Virus record (IMG/VR): IMGVR_UViG_3300032246_000570
Location: 1 to 36,767 of that record
Length of the DNA: 36,767 nucleotides
Source: a virus
Strand: one strand, 5' to 3'
The position numbers were made by a program, and so were the translations under genes. Positions 22,729-30,035 of the stretch are shown piece after piece. The first letter of the stretch is position 1. Every line of letters starts with the position of its first letter. The notes under the pieces were generated by a model, which saw only the letters and a program-made list of their open reading frames with translations, did not search any database and was not told the DNA's origin.

Positions 22729-22878
22729 TTAGTCTTTCTTTTTGAAGTTATTTAACTGCTCTTCCATTTGGGCGATTACTTCCTGCATCTTCATTTGATG
22801 CTGTTCACCCCTATCATAAATCTCCCTAGCCCTATTTATGTTTTCCTCGAACTTTTGTATCAATTCTTGTTTTGTCAT
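22729..22878 (-). CDS. Small coiled-coil protein, 49 aa
   Basis: The ATG overlaps the glycosyltransferase stop (ATGA), and the frame is open for 49 codons. The sequence is charged and heptad-like throughout (MTKQELIQKFEENINRAREI, then KMQEVIAQMEEQLNNFKKKD), so it should be one long helix. No function can be inferred. About 90 bases without a gene follow before the primase, with a short hairpin (ACACAG/CTGTGT near 22692-22710). Confidence 0.65.
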   Translation of the reverse strand: MTKQELIQKFEENINRAREIYDRGEQHQMKMQEVIAQMEEQLNNFKKKD

Positions 22879-23996
22879 TTGGTGTCTCCTTGTTCAAAAT
22901 CTAGGTCAATTGCCTTCTTCGATGCAAGCACAATATCTTCGGCTTTAATGTTGCGTAAGGCATTGCACCACATCTGCGTCTTTGGAGTCTTGTTCGTCGC
23001 ATCCTTGCACTTTGCTTGTGGCAAGCCAGCGTGAGGCCGACAAGGTGCGTGTGGGCAAACGTCAGGCTTGAACACAGATACGTTCTTAGGATAGTAAGTC
23101 ATGCGGTCAGCAGGATCATACGAACCCCACAACGACACACACGGCGTATCCAGCCCAGCAGCCATGTGGTTGACTGAGCTATCTGGAGCCACAACAAAGT
23201 CAGCGTTGGCCACGACTGGGAACAGCGATCTGATCGCTTTCGTCGTGTTAAACAAATCAATGACGCGAGGATGATCGACATGGAAATTGTTGCTGTTGTC
23301 CAACCCGATGATTACTGCGTGATGTTCTGGATAAGCCTCCAACAATGCCAGCACCGCATCCTGCCCCATCTTCGGCGGGTAGGTGCGAGTTGGTCCACTC
23401 GAAGAAACATGATAGGCAAAATACTTTTCAGGCAACGGCCACCTACCCAAAGCCTTCAGCTCTTCATGGTCAGGCTCAATCAGGTGCAAGATCGGCTTAC
23501 AATACTTAGCCATCGTCTTCTCATCCCATACACCCATCCACTCGTAAATGCGCTTGTAGCAGTTGCCAGGACCAGTCCCAAGCTTTGTATCCCCAACCTG
23601 ACCGCTAAATAGATCGTCCGTGGGCAGGTGACTATCGTAGCTATCCCACGCCTCAAGCGTGCAAGGCAGCGGATATAACTTTGCACCCAGCCCAGCGTAA
23701 AGAGGCAGGTTGCGAGCAGGCGCATAAACATCCACCACTCCACCCGACTCCTGTACAAAGTAGTTTACGAATGCTGTTGCAATGATTGCATCCCCAATCG
23801 CACCAGCCCGATATACGGCTGTCGCACCACCAGCCGACCTACCTTTGTAGTAAGGCTTAATCTTATGTGGGCATGGAATAGAGTCAGTCCAGATCCCTCC
23901 AGTAAGTTCATCTGGGAGAACGTAGGTATTGCGAACGTGAAGCAGGTTGTCGTCAACCTTGTGCATTGAGTTTGTGTTATTGGTCCATAGTTTCAT
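22875..23996 (-). CDS. GT9-like glycosyltransferase (heptosyltransferase fold), 373 aa
   Basis: The start at 23996 (MKLWTNN) is preceded by GAGG and overlaps the upstream stop as ATGA; a longer frame to 24110 would run through another gene. The GT-B type motif VYRAGAIGDAIIATAFVNY (near 60-78) is the GT9 N-terminal signature. The second domain has FAYHVSSSGPTRTYPPK and FVVAPDSSVNHMAAGLDTP, matching the GT9 sugar-nucleotide site. A Cys/His-rich C-terminal part (CPHAPCRPH and two further Cys) is unusual. It may modify LPS of the host or a phage component. Confidence 0.82.
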   Translation of the reverse strand: MKLWTNNTNSMHKVDDNLLHVRNTYVLPDELTGGIWTDSIPCPHKIKPYYKGRSAGGATAVYRAGAIGDAIIATAFVNYFVQESGGVVDVYAPARNLPLYAGLGAKLYPLPCTLEAWDSYDSHLPTDDLFSGQVGDTKLGTGPGNCYKRIYEWMGVWDEKTMAKYCKPILHLIEPDHEELKALGRWPLPEKYFAYHVSSSGPTRTYPPKMGQDAVLALLEAYPEHHAVIIGLDNSNNFHVDHPRVIDLFNTTKAIRSLFPVVANADFVVAPDSSVNHMAAGLDTPCVSLWGSYDPADRMTYYPKNVSVFKPDVCPHAPCRPHAGLPQAKCKDATNKTPKTQMWCNALRNIKAEDIVLASKKAIDLDFEQGDTK

Positions 23997-24127
23997 TTTG
24001 ATTTTTCCTCTATAATAAAGAACACAGCAAGAATTGCTGTGACTATTGTGATAACCGCAATGGCAACAAGAAGTTTTCCTATTGCCAATCCTGCTCCGAC
24101 AATGATCCAATCCAGAAGTACGCTCAT
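23993..24127 (-). CDS. Small membrane protein, 44 aa
   Basis: The protein is hydrophobic over residues 5-38 (DWIIVGAGLAIGKLL, then VAIAVITIVTAILAVFFII) with a charged EEKSK end, suggesting one long or two short membrane helices. Its stop overlaps the glycosyltransferase start as ATGA, and its start lies six bases after the methyltransferase stop. It may anchor a neighbouring enzyme at the membrane. The family is not recognised. Confidence 0.65.
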   Translation of the reverse strand: MSVLLDWIIVGAGLAIGKLLVAIAVITIVTAILAVFFIIEEKSK

Positions 24128-24133
24128 TTCGCC

Positions 24134-25210
24134 CTACATTAAAAGCAAAGGCTGTGCCTCTGCAATCCTTTTCTTAATCAGCTTTATATATTCCGGATTA
24201 AGCTCGCAAAGGATTGCATTCCTACCATGCTCCACGGCTACCTGCGCAGTTGTCCCGCTACCACCGAATGGATCAAGAACAGTTCCACCAACTGGACATC
24301 CGGCCAGTATGCATGGTTCGATTAAATCCATTGGGTATGTTGCAAAATGTGCCTCCGGATACGATCTTGTGTTAATAGTCCAAACGCTTCTTTTATTCCT
24401 TTTGTCATATACGGCCTTACCACCAAAATCAGTTATTCCGCTTGGTGAAACATTTTTAGACACGCCTCTTGTTCGTCCTGCATAATTCGCATCCTCTTTA
24501 ATTGCTTCCGAATCAAAATAATAATTTGGCTTTTTGGTCATCAAGAAAATGTATTCGTGAGCCTTGGTGCATCTATCCCGAACCGATTCCGGCATTGGAT
24601 TGGGCTTGTGCCAGATAATGTCCTGACGCAAATACCATCCGTCTGCTTGTAGAGCGAATGCCACTCGCCAAGGTATGCCAACCAGATCCTTGTGCTTGAC
24701 ACTGCTTCCGGCAAAAGTTGATGCCATTCTGTTCTTGGCCAATCCGCTATCCACAAGAGTGCCTGTGTCTCCGTTCCTAGACGAATCCGGAGTTGCTTTG
24801 CCATCCCTGTAGGATGCGTATGAATCGCCAAGGTTAAGCCAAAGCGTGCCATCATCCTTCAACACACGATGCACCTCTCTGAACACTGCCACTATCTTTG
24901 CTGTGTATTGCTCCGGAGTTAGCTCAAGCCCGACCTGCTCATCCTTCCTGACTGCACCGCATCGCTTGCAAACATCTTTGTATATCCCATCCCCAACCGC
25001 TCCTTCAAGATTCCTGTGGCCTGTTTGCGTCTTATCCGACTGTTTGCTGTCCCGCTTATGAGAACATGCTGTATCGCCGCCAACCCAAATGCCTGTTCCG
25101 TAATCACGTAATCCCCAATACGGAGGACTTGTTACGCAACAATTAACTGATTGGTCTGGCAAAGTTTTTAACTGCTCAATGCAGTCGCCTTGTAGTATTT
25201 TTACGTTCAT
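24134..25210 (-). CDS. N4-cytosine/N6-adenine DNA methyltransferase, 358 aa
   Basis: The catalytic motif TSPPYWGLRDYG (SPPY at 28-31) is at the N-terminus and the AdoMet motif LDPFGGSGTTAQVA near residue 315, so the order is of the beta class. SPPY is more common in N4-cytosine enzymes but does not settle the base. A CxH..CxxC insert (C49, H51, C81, C84) may bind zinc. No partner restriction enzyme is visible, so it is an orphan that may protect phage DNA. Its start overlaps the preceding stop as ATGA. The target site is unknown. Confidence 0.88.
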   Translation of the reverse strand: MNVKILQGDCIEQLKTLPDQSVNCCVTSPPYWGLRDYGTGIWVGGDTACSHKRDSKQSDKTQTGHRNLEGAVGDGIYKDVCKRCGAVRKDEQVGLELTPEQYTAKIVAVFREVHRVLKDDGTLWLNLGDSYASYRDGKATPDSSRNGDTGTLVDSGLAKNRMASTFAGSSVKHKDLVGIPWRVAFALQADGWYLRQDIIWHKPNPMPESVRDRCTKAHEYIFLMTKKPNYYFDSEAIKEDANYAGRTRGVSKNVSPSGITDFGGKAVYDKRNKRSVWTINTRSYPEAHFATYPMDLIEPCILAGCPVGGTVLDPFGGSGTTAQVAVEHGRNAILCELNPEYIKLIKKRIAEAQPLLLM

Positions 25211-25395
25211 ACGCTCTGCATCTGGTAGGCGTGGTCAACCAGTTCTTTAATGCATTTGGAATACCCTTCCTCGGCACTGCTGTAACAAAATACTTCGGTT
25301 CTAAATCCACCAGCTTCAACCCAAATCTTCCATCTCCAGCTATGACTATCCCACTTTTTCTTCACTTGCATTGCCAACTCATCCCTGCTTTTCAT
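25207..25395 (-). CDS. Small hypothetical protein, 62 aa
   Basis: I use the ATG at 25395, ten bases after an AAGGAG SD; a TTG six bases upstream is in frame. The protein is Trp-rich (KKKWDSHSWRWKIWVEAGGF) with a compact beta-turn-helix look. It overlaps the end of the upstream gene by 17 bases and the methyltransferase start by ATGA. It is tightly coupled but not recognised. Confidence 0.6.
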   Translation of the reverse strand: MKSRDELAMQVKKKWDSHSWRWKIWVEAGGFRTEVFCYSSAEEGYSKCIKELVDHAYQMQSV

Positions 25396-25567
25396 CTTCA
25401 ATAATCTCCTTACAAATCAAAGCCGCTGCATCCACCATAGTAATTATCTGGATCATGTCGATGGCGTGGCCATGAGAAGCGCGATCCCTCTCTACTACAA
25501 GTTTTTCTCTGGCAGAGAGAAGGATGTCGCGCCCCCACTTGAGGCGAGCTTTTGCCTCTGTATCCAT
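25379..25567 (-). CDS. Small helical protein, 62 aa
   Basis: The ATG at 25567 overlaps the stop of the 58-aa gene as TAATG. The sequence MDTEAKARLKWGRDILLSAR, then DMIQIITMVDAAALICKEII, is helical with one buried-looking stretch. Another frame over the same bases is open but less protein-like. Function unknown; it may be a small regulatory or scaffolding protein of the early operon. Confidence 0.6.
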   Translation of the reverse strand: MDTEAKARLKWGRDILLSAREKLVVERDRASHGHAIDMIQIITMVDAAALICKEIIEDEKQG

Positions 25568-25743
25568 TACGATCCTGACCGCATCCGAAACTTGCGTGGC
25601 TTGCTCTTTCCTGCGGCAGATAGTGCGATGGCAACCATCTGCTTGTGTGAGCGTGGAACACCTCCAGCACCGCGAGCTTTGCCTTTCTTCTTATTATCCA
25701 TCGCCAATTCATGCATATTCTTCGATACGTCTTTGCCTAGCAT
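25567..25743 (-). CDS. Small basic protein with GKARGAGGVPRSHKQ motif, 58 aa
   Basis: An AAGGAG SD lies nine bases before the ATG. The protein is Lys/Arg/Gly-rich and carries the segment KGKARGAGGVPRSHKQMVAI followed by ALSAAGKSKPRK. Short phage proteins with a (K/R)-rich S(R/H)KQxxAIALSxAG pattern (DUF6496-like) are common, and this fits their outline. No biochemical role is known to me. A nucleic acid-binding role is plausible from charge. Confidence 0.65.
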   Translation of the reverse strand: MLGKDVSKNMHELAMDNKKKGKARGAGGVPRSHKQMVAIALSAAGKSKPRKFRMRSGS

Positions 25744-25745
25744 AT

Positions 25746-25973
25746 TTATTTCTCCTTGTTGTTGTAATAGGGATTAGGCACTGATGGTGCTTGTACCCCG
25801 AAGCTTGGATTTTCGCATCTGCGACAATCACGAATGTCAAAGTCAAGTATCTCTCCATTATTAAGCATGACTGTGAATATTTTGTTATGATCCATTCCAT
25901 AGTCGGTAACTAGAAATGCAAGCCCCTCGCCTTTTGGTGTCATCATCCATAGCTCAGGATTGAGTTGGATCAT
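25746..25973 (-). CDS. Small hypothetical protein, 75 aa
   Basis: The ATG overlaps the oxygenase stop (ATGA). The sequence has beta-like strands (GLAFLVTDYGMDHNKIFTVM, then GEILDFDIRDCRRCENPSFG) with a C-x-x-C (CRRC). The C-terminus is Pro/Tyr/Asn-rich. The shape recalls small beta-barrel cofactors, but no family is recognised. Coupling places it with the oxygenase. Confidence 0.65.
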   Translation of the reverse strand: MIQLNPELWMMTPKGEGLAFLVTDYGMDHNKIFTVMLNNGEILDFDIRDCRRCENPSFGVQAPSVPNPYYNNKEK

Positions 25974-26536
25974 CGCCAGCTAGGTCCAGTCAGCCAAGCC
26001 ACCAGCACCCAGCGCGTACCCCAGATGGGAGCACGCGCCCTGTGCTCAATGTAAGATGGGAACCAACAACCTGCTCCCTGCTCGCGGATAAACCTTGCGT
26101 TGTCTATATCGGCTTTGACTTGCAATCCTCCACCAAGGTATTCGTGTGGAGCAGATAGGTTGACTACTGCGGTAAGCTTGCGATCCGATCCAGTAAAAGT
26201 ATCCCAATGCCACCAGAACTGCTGTAGTGGATTATATTTTAGAATCTGCAGCTGTTGCATTCCAGTAATATCAAACCTCCAATGCTCTGCATTGATCGAC
26301 TCTGTAATCTCCCGCATAATTTTGTATATCCAATTATTATGGGTTCCATAAGGTATCCAGCATGAACTGCAACTTCTGGCGAATGACTTGCGAGTAGTTC
26401 CATCCTTCTTCATCACTGTTGCGCGCTTCATGCCGATCACTTCAGCGTCTTGTCGAAGCATCATGCACTGCCCTGGAGTCAGAACATAGCGATCTACGGA
26501 TGCGGTTAATACTTTTTGTTTGAATGTTTCGATCAT
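25970..26536 (-). CDS. Fe(II)/2-oxoglutarate-dependent dioxygenase (PKHD-type), 188 aa
   Basis: The double-stranded beta-helix core shows the iron triad: YNPLQQFWWHWD gives H110 and D112, then IEHRA gives H165. R175 in GTRWVLVAWL is in place to hold 2-oxoglutarate. LTAVVNLSAPHEYLGGGLQV (near 121-140) is typical of PKHD/P4H enzymes. Such proteins hydroxylate protein or small-molecule side chains; DNA-base oxidation would be another option. It sits in the early operon among glycosyltransferases and a DNA methyltransferase. Substrate unknown. Confidence 0.85.
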   Translation of the reverse strand: MIETFKQKVLTASVDRYVLTPGQCMMLRQDAEVIGMKRATVMKKDGTTRKSFARSCSSCWIPYGTHNNWIYKIMREITESINAEHWRFDITGMQQLQILKYNPLQQFWWHWDTFTGSDRKLTAVVNLSAPHEYLGGGLQVKADIDNARFIREQGAGCWFPSYIEHRARAPIWGTRWVLVAWLTGPSWR

Positions 26537-26676
26537 AGTATGTGCTCCTTTAAGTATTCAATTAACTTGGCCACAATAAAAATTCCAGCGCATACAATTG
26601 ATACCATGACTGCAAACAGGAATGCCAGCCAAGTAATAATCCAAACCATGTCTGCTATTGTCTCAAGCAATTGCAT
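26533..26676 (-). CDS. Small membrane protein, 47 aa
   Basis: I take the ATG at 26676 (nine bases after GGAGG); the ATG at 26682 or the one at 26649 are alternatives. The sequence MQLLETIADMVWIITWLAF, then LFAVMVSIVCAGIFIVAKLI, has one clear membrane helix and a charged end. It begins inside the upstream gene and its stop overlaps the oxygenase start (ATGA). Not recognised. Confidence 0.6.
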   Translation of the reverse strand: MQLLETIADMVWIITWLAFLFAVMVSIVCAGIFIVAKLIEYLKEHIL

Positions 26677-26980
26677 AATCATTGTCCTCCAATTTGCGTA
26701 ACAGAGTCCTATTGTCGATACTTATTCCTGAAGCCCTGCACCACCAGGCAACAGTACCGTTCTTAAAGTCCTTAAGTAAATTCTGCACCTCGTGCATATT
26801 CTTATATTCAAGAGCATCGTTGAGAGGTATGCCGTGATGATCTCGCACAATCTTCATGCCCTCCACCATCCCGCGCTTGCGCAACAACCGCAGGTCACGG
26901 ATCGCCTGCAACGCAACCTCGCCAGCCAACTGCTGAAGTCTTTCATCGTAGTCTCCCTTGGTTAAATGCGTTGATCTCAT
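26663..26980 (-). CDS. Hypothetical protein, 105 aa
   Basis: The protein is basic and mostly helical (ERLQQLAGEVALQAIRDLRL, then MHEVQNLLKDFKNGTVAWWC). The WWCRASG segment and the RKLEDNDYAIA tail are notable. A HTH-like or small structural role is possible, but no motif decides it. Its ATG overlaps the upstream stop as ATGA, and the downstream membrane gene starts within its last 20 bases. Confidence 0.6.
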   Translation of the reverse strand: MRSTHLTKGDYDERLQQLAGEVALQAIRDLRLLRKRGMVEGMKIVRDHHGIPLNDALEYKNMHEVQNLLKDFKNGTVAWWCRASGISIDNRTLLRKLEDNDYAIA

Positions 26981-27189
26981 TTGCGTTTGCGTTGTGCCTT
27001 ATGCCATTTCGCATAATCGTTCCATTCCTGACAAGCTAAATCTGCTTCTTCTTGTGAATCGAATAAATCAGTGAGCGGCGGAAATCCTTTTGGTGGCCTA
27101 GATCCCCACAGGCGAGGACCAATCACGTTGCCAGCCATCGTATGAAGTCGGAACTTTCCGCACTCCTCGACGACTTTAATCTCGGTCAT
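26977..27189 (-). CDS. Small hypothetical protein, 70 aa
   Basis: The ATG overlaps the glycosyltransferase stop. The first half is strand-like (IKVVEECGKFRLHTMAGNVI), followed by a Pro-rich loop (GSRPPKGFPPLT) and a helix ending KAQRKRK. The pattern of a strand pair, then an EEADLACQEWN helix, recalls small single-domain phage proteins with a DUF-type fold. Unknown function. Confidence 0.6.
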   Translation of the reverse strand: MTEIKVVEECGKFRLHTMAGNVIGPRLWGSRPPKGFPPLTDLFDSQEEADLACQEWNDYAKWHKAQRKRK

Positions 27190-27851
27190 CGTCCTAGCTC
27201 AACTAGCTTTGCATCGTCAGCTTTGATCTGCTCGGCAAGCTTAACCATATCATTCGATTGCCCAGCGTAGTGAATGCAGAATGCGTCCTTGTGCCGATCC
27301 AACCCAAAATGCGACTCAACGCTGGTCATACAGTTATAGGCTGGGTCAAGATTATCCAGAGGGACATTCCACAGATGAATCATTATGTTCATCCAGGTCT
27401 GCTCGGCAAAGTGGTTAGGCAACAATCCAAGCGGAGGCATTGACAATACGCCAACAGCTTTGGATGAGATTACAAACACGCCAGTGTTGACATAGAATCT
27501 TGGATCAATCCTTGCACCAAATGCACTGGCAAGCTTGCCCATCTCATATTTGCGATCCAAATAAGAACCTTCGTCGAATGCAGAAAACATTTCAACTTCA
27601 GCACCAATCTCATCACAGTCGTGTGCAATCAAAACATCGCAGTCAACAAACGTAATCTGTTCGTAGCCTTTTGTTGCCATGATGTTACCGATTGCGGATT
27701 TACTGTACTGCACTGGCTCGACCAAAGGTTTCTCCAATGCCATGAAATCAATCTTGTGACGCTTGCAGTAAGCCTCCATCCTCGGCTGCGTAAGCTCTAG
27801 GATTTTCTTCCAGTCATCACCGAACGCCTGCGTTACTAATCCCTTTTTCAT
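27186..27851 (-). CDS. GT-A glycosyltransferase (GT8-like), 221 aa
   Basis: The nucleotide-sugar/metal site is TFVDCDVLI (DxD at D70-D72). The acceptor-side motif is RFYVNTGVFVISS (near 118-130), followed by an acidic EQTWMNIM (E150) and HYAG (H194). These are the usual GT8-like elements. The length of about 220 aa suits a single-domain phage enzyme without membrane segments. Both starts and stops overlap neighbours by ATGA. Its substrate, a DNA base, a protein or a surface glycan, cannot be told. Confidence 0.8.
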   Translation of the reverse strand: MKKGLVTQAFGDDWKKILELTQPRMEAYCKRHKIDFMALEKPLVEPVQYSKSAIGNIMATKGYEQITFVDCDVLIAHDCDEIGAEVEMFSAFDEGSYLDRKYEMGKLASAFGARIDPRFYVNTGVFVISSKAVGVLSMPPLGLLPNHFAEQTWMNIMIHLWNVPLDNLDPAYNCMTSVESHFGLDRHKDAFCIHYAGQSNDMVKLAEQIKADDAKLVELGR

Positions 27852-28030
27852 TTGTCATTCCTATCGTAGTCTTCCCAAGTGATATGTTTACAACCCTCGA
27901 TTGCTTCTTCTCGCGTTGGGTAGGTGTCGAAGTGAGACCAATCCTCTTCTCTGCCTTCTCCAGCCTCGTCAATGTAAACAGCCCACTCTGGCTTTCCGTC
28001 TTCGTCAAATTCTTTTTTAAGCCATCTCAT
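27848..28030 (-). CDS. Small acidic protein, 60 aa
   Basis: The ATG overlaps the preceding stop as ATGA, and the stop overlaps the glycosyltransferase start in the same way. The protein is rich in Glu/Asp/Trp (KKEFDEDGKPEWAVYIDEAG, REEDWSHFDTYPTREEAIEG). Another open frame across the same bases is less convincing. It may be a small regulatory or DNA-mimic protein by charge; nothing more can be said. Confidence 0.6.
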   Translation of the reverse strand: MRWLKKEFDEDGKPEWAVYIDEAGEGREEDWSHFDTYPTREEAIEGCKHITWEDYDRNDK

Positions 28031-28323
28031 AGTCTTGGTACTTCCTTTCTTATTTGTGCTAACACGAACAGCGACCTTACCAGCGCACGCTCAAGATGGT
28101 CAATACTTGTTTCTCCGTTGGCATCTGGACAAGGCGTTGATTTGTGAAGTTGCATCTGCGCTGTTGCTAGGTGGCGAATCGCTCTGGCAATATGGTAATC
28201 GTGCGTAGGCCGATCCTTCTCCAGCCAATCTCCATAACCAGACTTATCCGATCCCTTGCCCATTACTCGCCATACAATCTCTTGCGCGGCGTTACCCATT
28301 TCTTGGATCGTCGGTGCTGTCAT
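28027..28323 (-). CDS. DUF5664-like (nucleotide hydrolase N-domain-like) protein, 98 aa
   Basis: The start at 28323 overlaps the exonuclease stop as ATGA; a longer frame to 28365 is out of keeping with the operon. The pattern YGDWLEKDRP, RAIRHLATAQMQLHKS and NGETSIDHLERALVRSLFVL, with spaced His and Asp, fits small all-helical phage proteins annotated as dATP/dGTP diphosphohydrolase N-terminal domain-like. That family is unproven here. It could influence nucleotide pools at replication. Confidence 0.6.
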   Translation of the reverse strand: MTAPTIQEMGNAAQEIVWRVMGKGSDKSGYGDWLEKDRPTHDYHIARAIRHLATAQMQLHKSTPCPDANGETSIDHLERALVRSLFVLAQIRKEVPRL

Positions 28324-29138
28324 AACTTCATGCCTGGAGGAGTATAATTCTTGACCCAAGCCCATACTTTCTGCATCGCACAGAAAGCTATTCCGGCTTG
28401 ATAAAGTTCATCATCATCCCAAGTTTTGGTAATCAATTTGCTTGCATCGTTTGACGCAAGAACAACCGAAACGCAATAGCATTTAGGATTTTCGCTTGCC
28501 GACCTGTAAGCCCACAATTGGGCAACATCAGTCTCAAAGAATGGCTCATAACGAGGATTGACCTTTCTATTTTTCAAGTCAATGATCGCATCTCCAATTC
28601 CTTTTAACTTTACATAGGCATCGCATCTTCCAGCGTAACCAGCACCGACCAAAGCTTTTTCGCACCAGTAGGTTTTCTCAACGTTTTTTTCTGCCCATTC
28701 TTTGAACGTCTTGATGTACGGAGCAAGTGTTTCATCTGTGGAAACAGCTCTTCCAAGGAGGATGTCCTCCATGCATTCGTGCATGAGGCTCCCATGCTCC
28801 GCAGCTTTCTTTGTTGACTCCCGCGAGTCTTTGACGACACGCTTTGCGTATTCTTCGAGCGTTTCATTTTCCTCCTTTGGCAATGTCAATGAAGACATGA
28901 TTGCCTGTTCAATTTTCCAGTTCGTAAGTTGAGGCTTATCCATAATGCCCAAGATTGAAGTAACGCTTGGATAAAGCCCCATCTTACGAGCATCAGCTAC
29001 AGTTGTATTCCGTTCGTTGCCATTCTTCCCAATGACAACGTGAGCAGACTCTCCTTCAGCCGTGTACCAATGCCCGCTATCTTGGGATAGAACCAAGCGG
29101 GATTGGGTAGGCTCTTTTGATGTGATTGTTAATGCCAT
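28320..29138 (-). CDS. PD-(D/E)XK exonuclease (RecB/Cas4-like), 272 aa
   Basis: The protein starts with a beta-rich region, then shows the nuclease elements: HGSLMHECMEDILLGR (H120 and nearby Glu), GYAGRCDAYVKL (D173) and AIIDLKNRK (D187, K189), then a QLWAYR helix (Q207, Y211). This order is the RecB-family core. Such phage nucleases degrade or process DNA ends in recombination or host DNA breakdown. It lies next to the SSB-like gene and an 80-aa partner, the usual recombination block. Confidence 0.85.
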   Translation of the reverse strand: MALTITSKEPTQSRLVLSQDSGHWYTAEGESAHVVIGKNGNERNTTVADARKMGLYPSVTSILGIMDKPQLTNWKIEQAIMSSLTLPKEENETLEEYAKRVVKDSRESTKKAAEHGSLMHECMEDILLGRAVSTDETLAPYIKTFKEWAEKNVEKTYWCEKALVGAGYAGRCDAYVKLKGIGDAIIDLKNRKVNPRYEPFFETDVAQLWAYRSASENPKCYCVSVVLASNDASKLITKTWDDDELYQAGIAFCAMQKVWAWVKNYTPPGMKL

Positions 29139-29381
29139 TTAATTTTCCCACTCCTCTCTTTCAAAATCAACTTCAAGTTCTCTTGCAAATTTCCAAGACA
29201 TTTTTGCTATAGCTTCAACTTTATTGATTGTTTCGTCAGAATAATCAGCATTTTCAAATAATTTTTGCCTTCCAGACAATGCGGATGCAAATATATGTAT
29301 CGCCGTATATTCTAGTTTTGTTAAACCAGGTTGAGTGTCGCTTGCAAATGCGTCTTGATCTACCCAATTTTTATTACTCAT
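29139..29381 (-). CDS. Small hypothetical protein beside exonuclease, 80 aa
   Basis: The ATG overlaps the SSB-like stop (TAATG), and the stop directly abuts the exonuclease start. The segment GLTKLEYTAIHIFASALSGR is the kind found in short phage proteins encoded with recombination genes. The C-terminus is acidic (FEREEWEN). It is probably an accessory to the nuclease. The family is not confirmed. Confidence 0.65.
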   Translation of the reverse strand: MSNKNWVDQDAFASDTQPGLTKLEYTAIHIFASALSGRQKLFENADYSDETINKVEAIAKMSWKFARELEVDFEREEWEN

Positions 29382-30022
29382 TAGAACGGCATTGCGTTGC
29401 CGTTTTCATCAAGCTCAACTTTTGAAGTCTTTGGCTTGCTTGAAGCGGAAGCAAACTCCTTGGATGCGCGAATCTTTTCCTGCAACCATTCTGGCATATC
29501 ACTAAACTGGCCACCTTCGCCCTGCTCAATCTCATAATAGAGTTGAGAGTTTGATGTGGTAGCTGGAGCAGTCATGCCCTTCGGTAACTTGGATGCTCCT
29601 GCAATAGCACAATAGTTACGTCCCTGCTGGCTGGTCTTGTGGATCAGCGTGAGCATAGCTGGCTTACCCAATAGGTTCTTTAGGCTGAATGCTTGCAATT
29701 CTTTCTGCGTGAAAGTTTGACCTCTCCACTGCTCAAGAAGTTTGCGAAGGCTGGCTTTCTCACCAAGGCTTCTGGTTTGCTCAATGGAAACAACCATGGG
29801 CTTGCTAACCTTGGTACGTTTTCCATTCTCCTCAACCTCGAACTCATCGGTCTGATCTGGCAACTCAAATGTTAGGCGAACTTTTGGAGTCCACTTTTCT
29901 TGGTTGTCCCAGTTTGTCTTCTGGTGGCCTAGATCGACCAAGCTATAAAGAACGCCAACAGTTGCTCCGGCTTCGGGCAACTTGCGTTCTGATTTCTGCG
30001 ATTCACTTAGGGTTAGTGCCAT
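29381..30022 (-). CDS. SSB-like / recombination-associated protein, 213 aa
   Basis: The core (about 20-150) is beta-rich with an OB-fold-like spread (VRLTFELPDQTDEFEVEENG, PAMLTLIHKTS). The last residues VELDENGNAMPF are an acidic tip ending in Phe, the type that in SSBs binds partners. A mixed Ser/Thr/Lys linker precedes it. It lies between the resolvase and the exonuclease, so single-strand DNA binding in repair or replication is inferred. AAAGGAG precedes the start. Confidence 0.65.
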   Translation of the reverse strand: MALTLSESQKSERKLPEAGATVGVLYSLVDLGHQKTNWDNQEKWTPKVRLTFELPDQTDEFEVEENGKRTKVSKPMVVSIEQTRSLGEKASLRKLLEQWRGQTFTQKELQAFSLKNLLGKPAMLTLIHKTSQQGRNYCAIAGASKLPKGMTAPATTSNSQLYYEIEQGEGGQFSDMPEWLQEKIRASKEFASASSKPKTSKVELDENGNAMPF

Positions 30023-30035
30023 TGTAGTATCTCCT

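Noticed and set aside
25410-25712. A 100-codon minus frame across the small early genes
   Set aside because: It reads as low-complexity and overlaps two coupled frames (58 and 62 aa) that have an SD or a TAATG junction and sensible composition.
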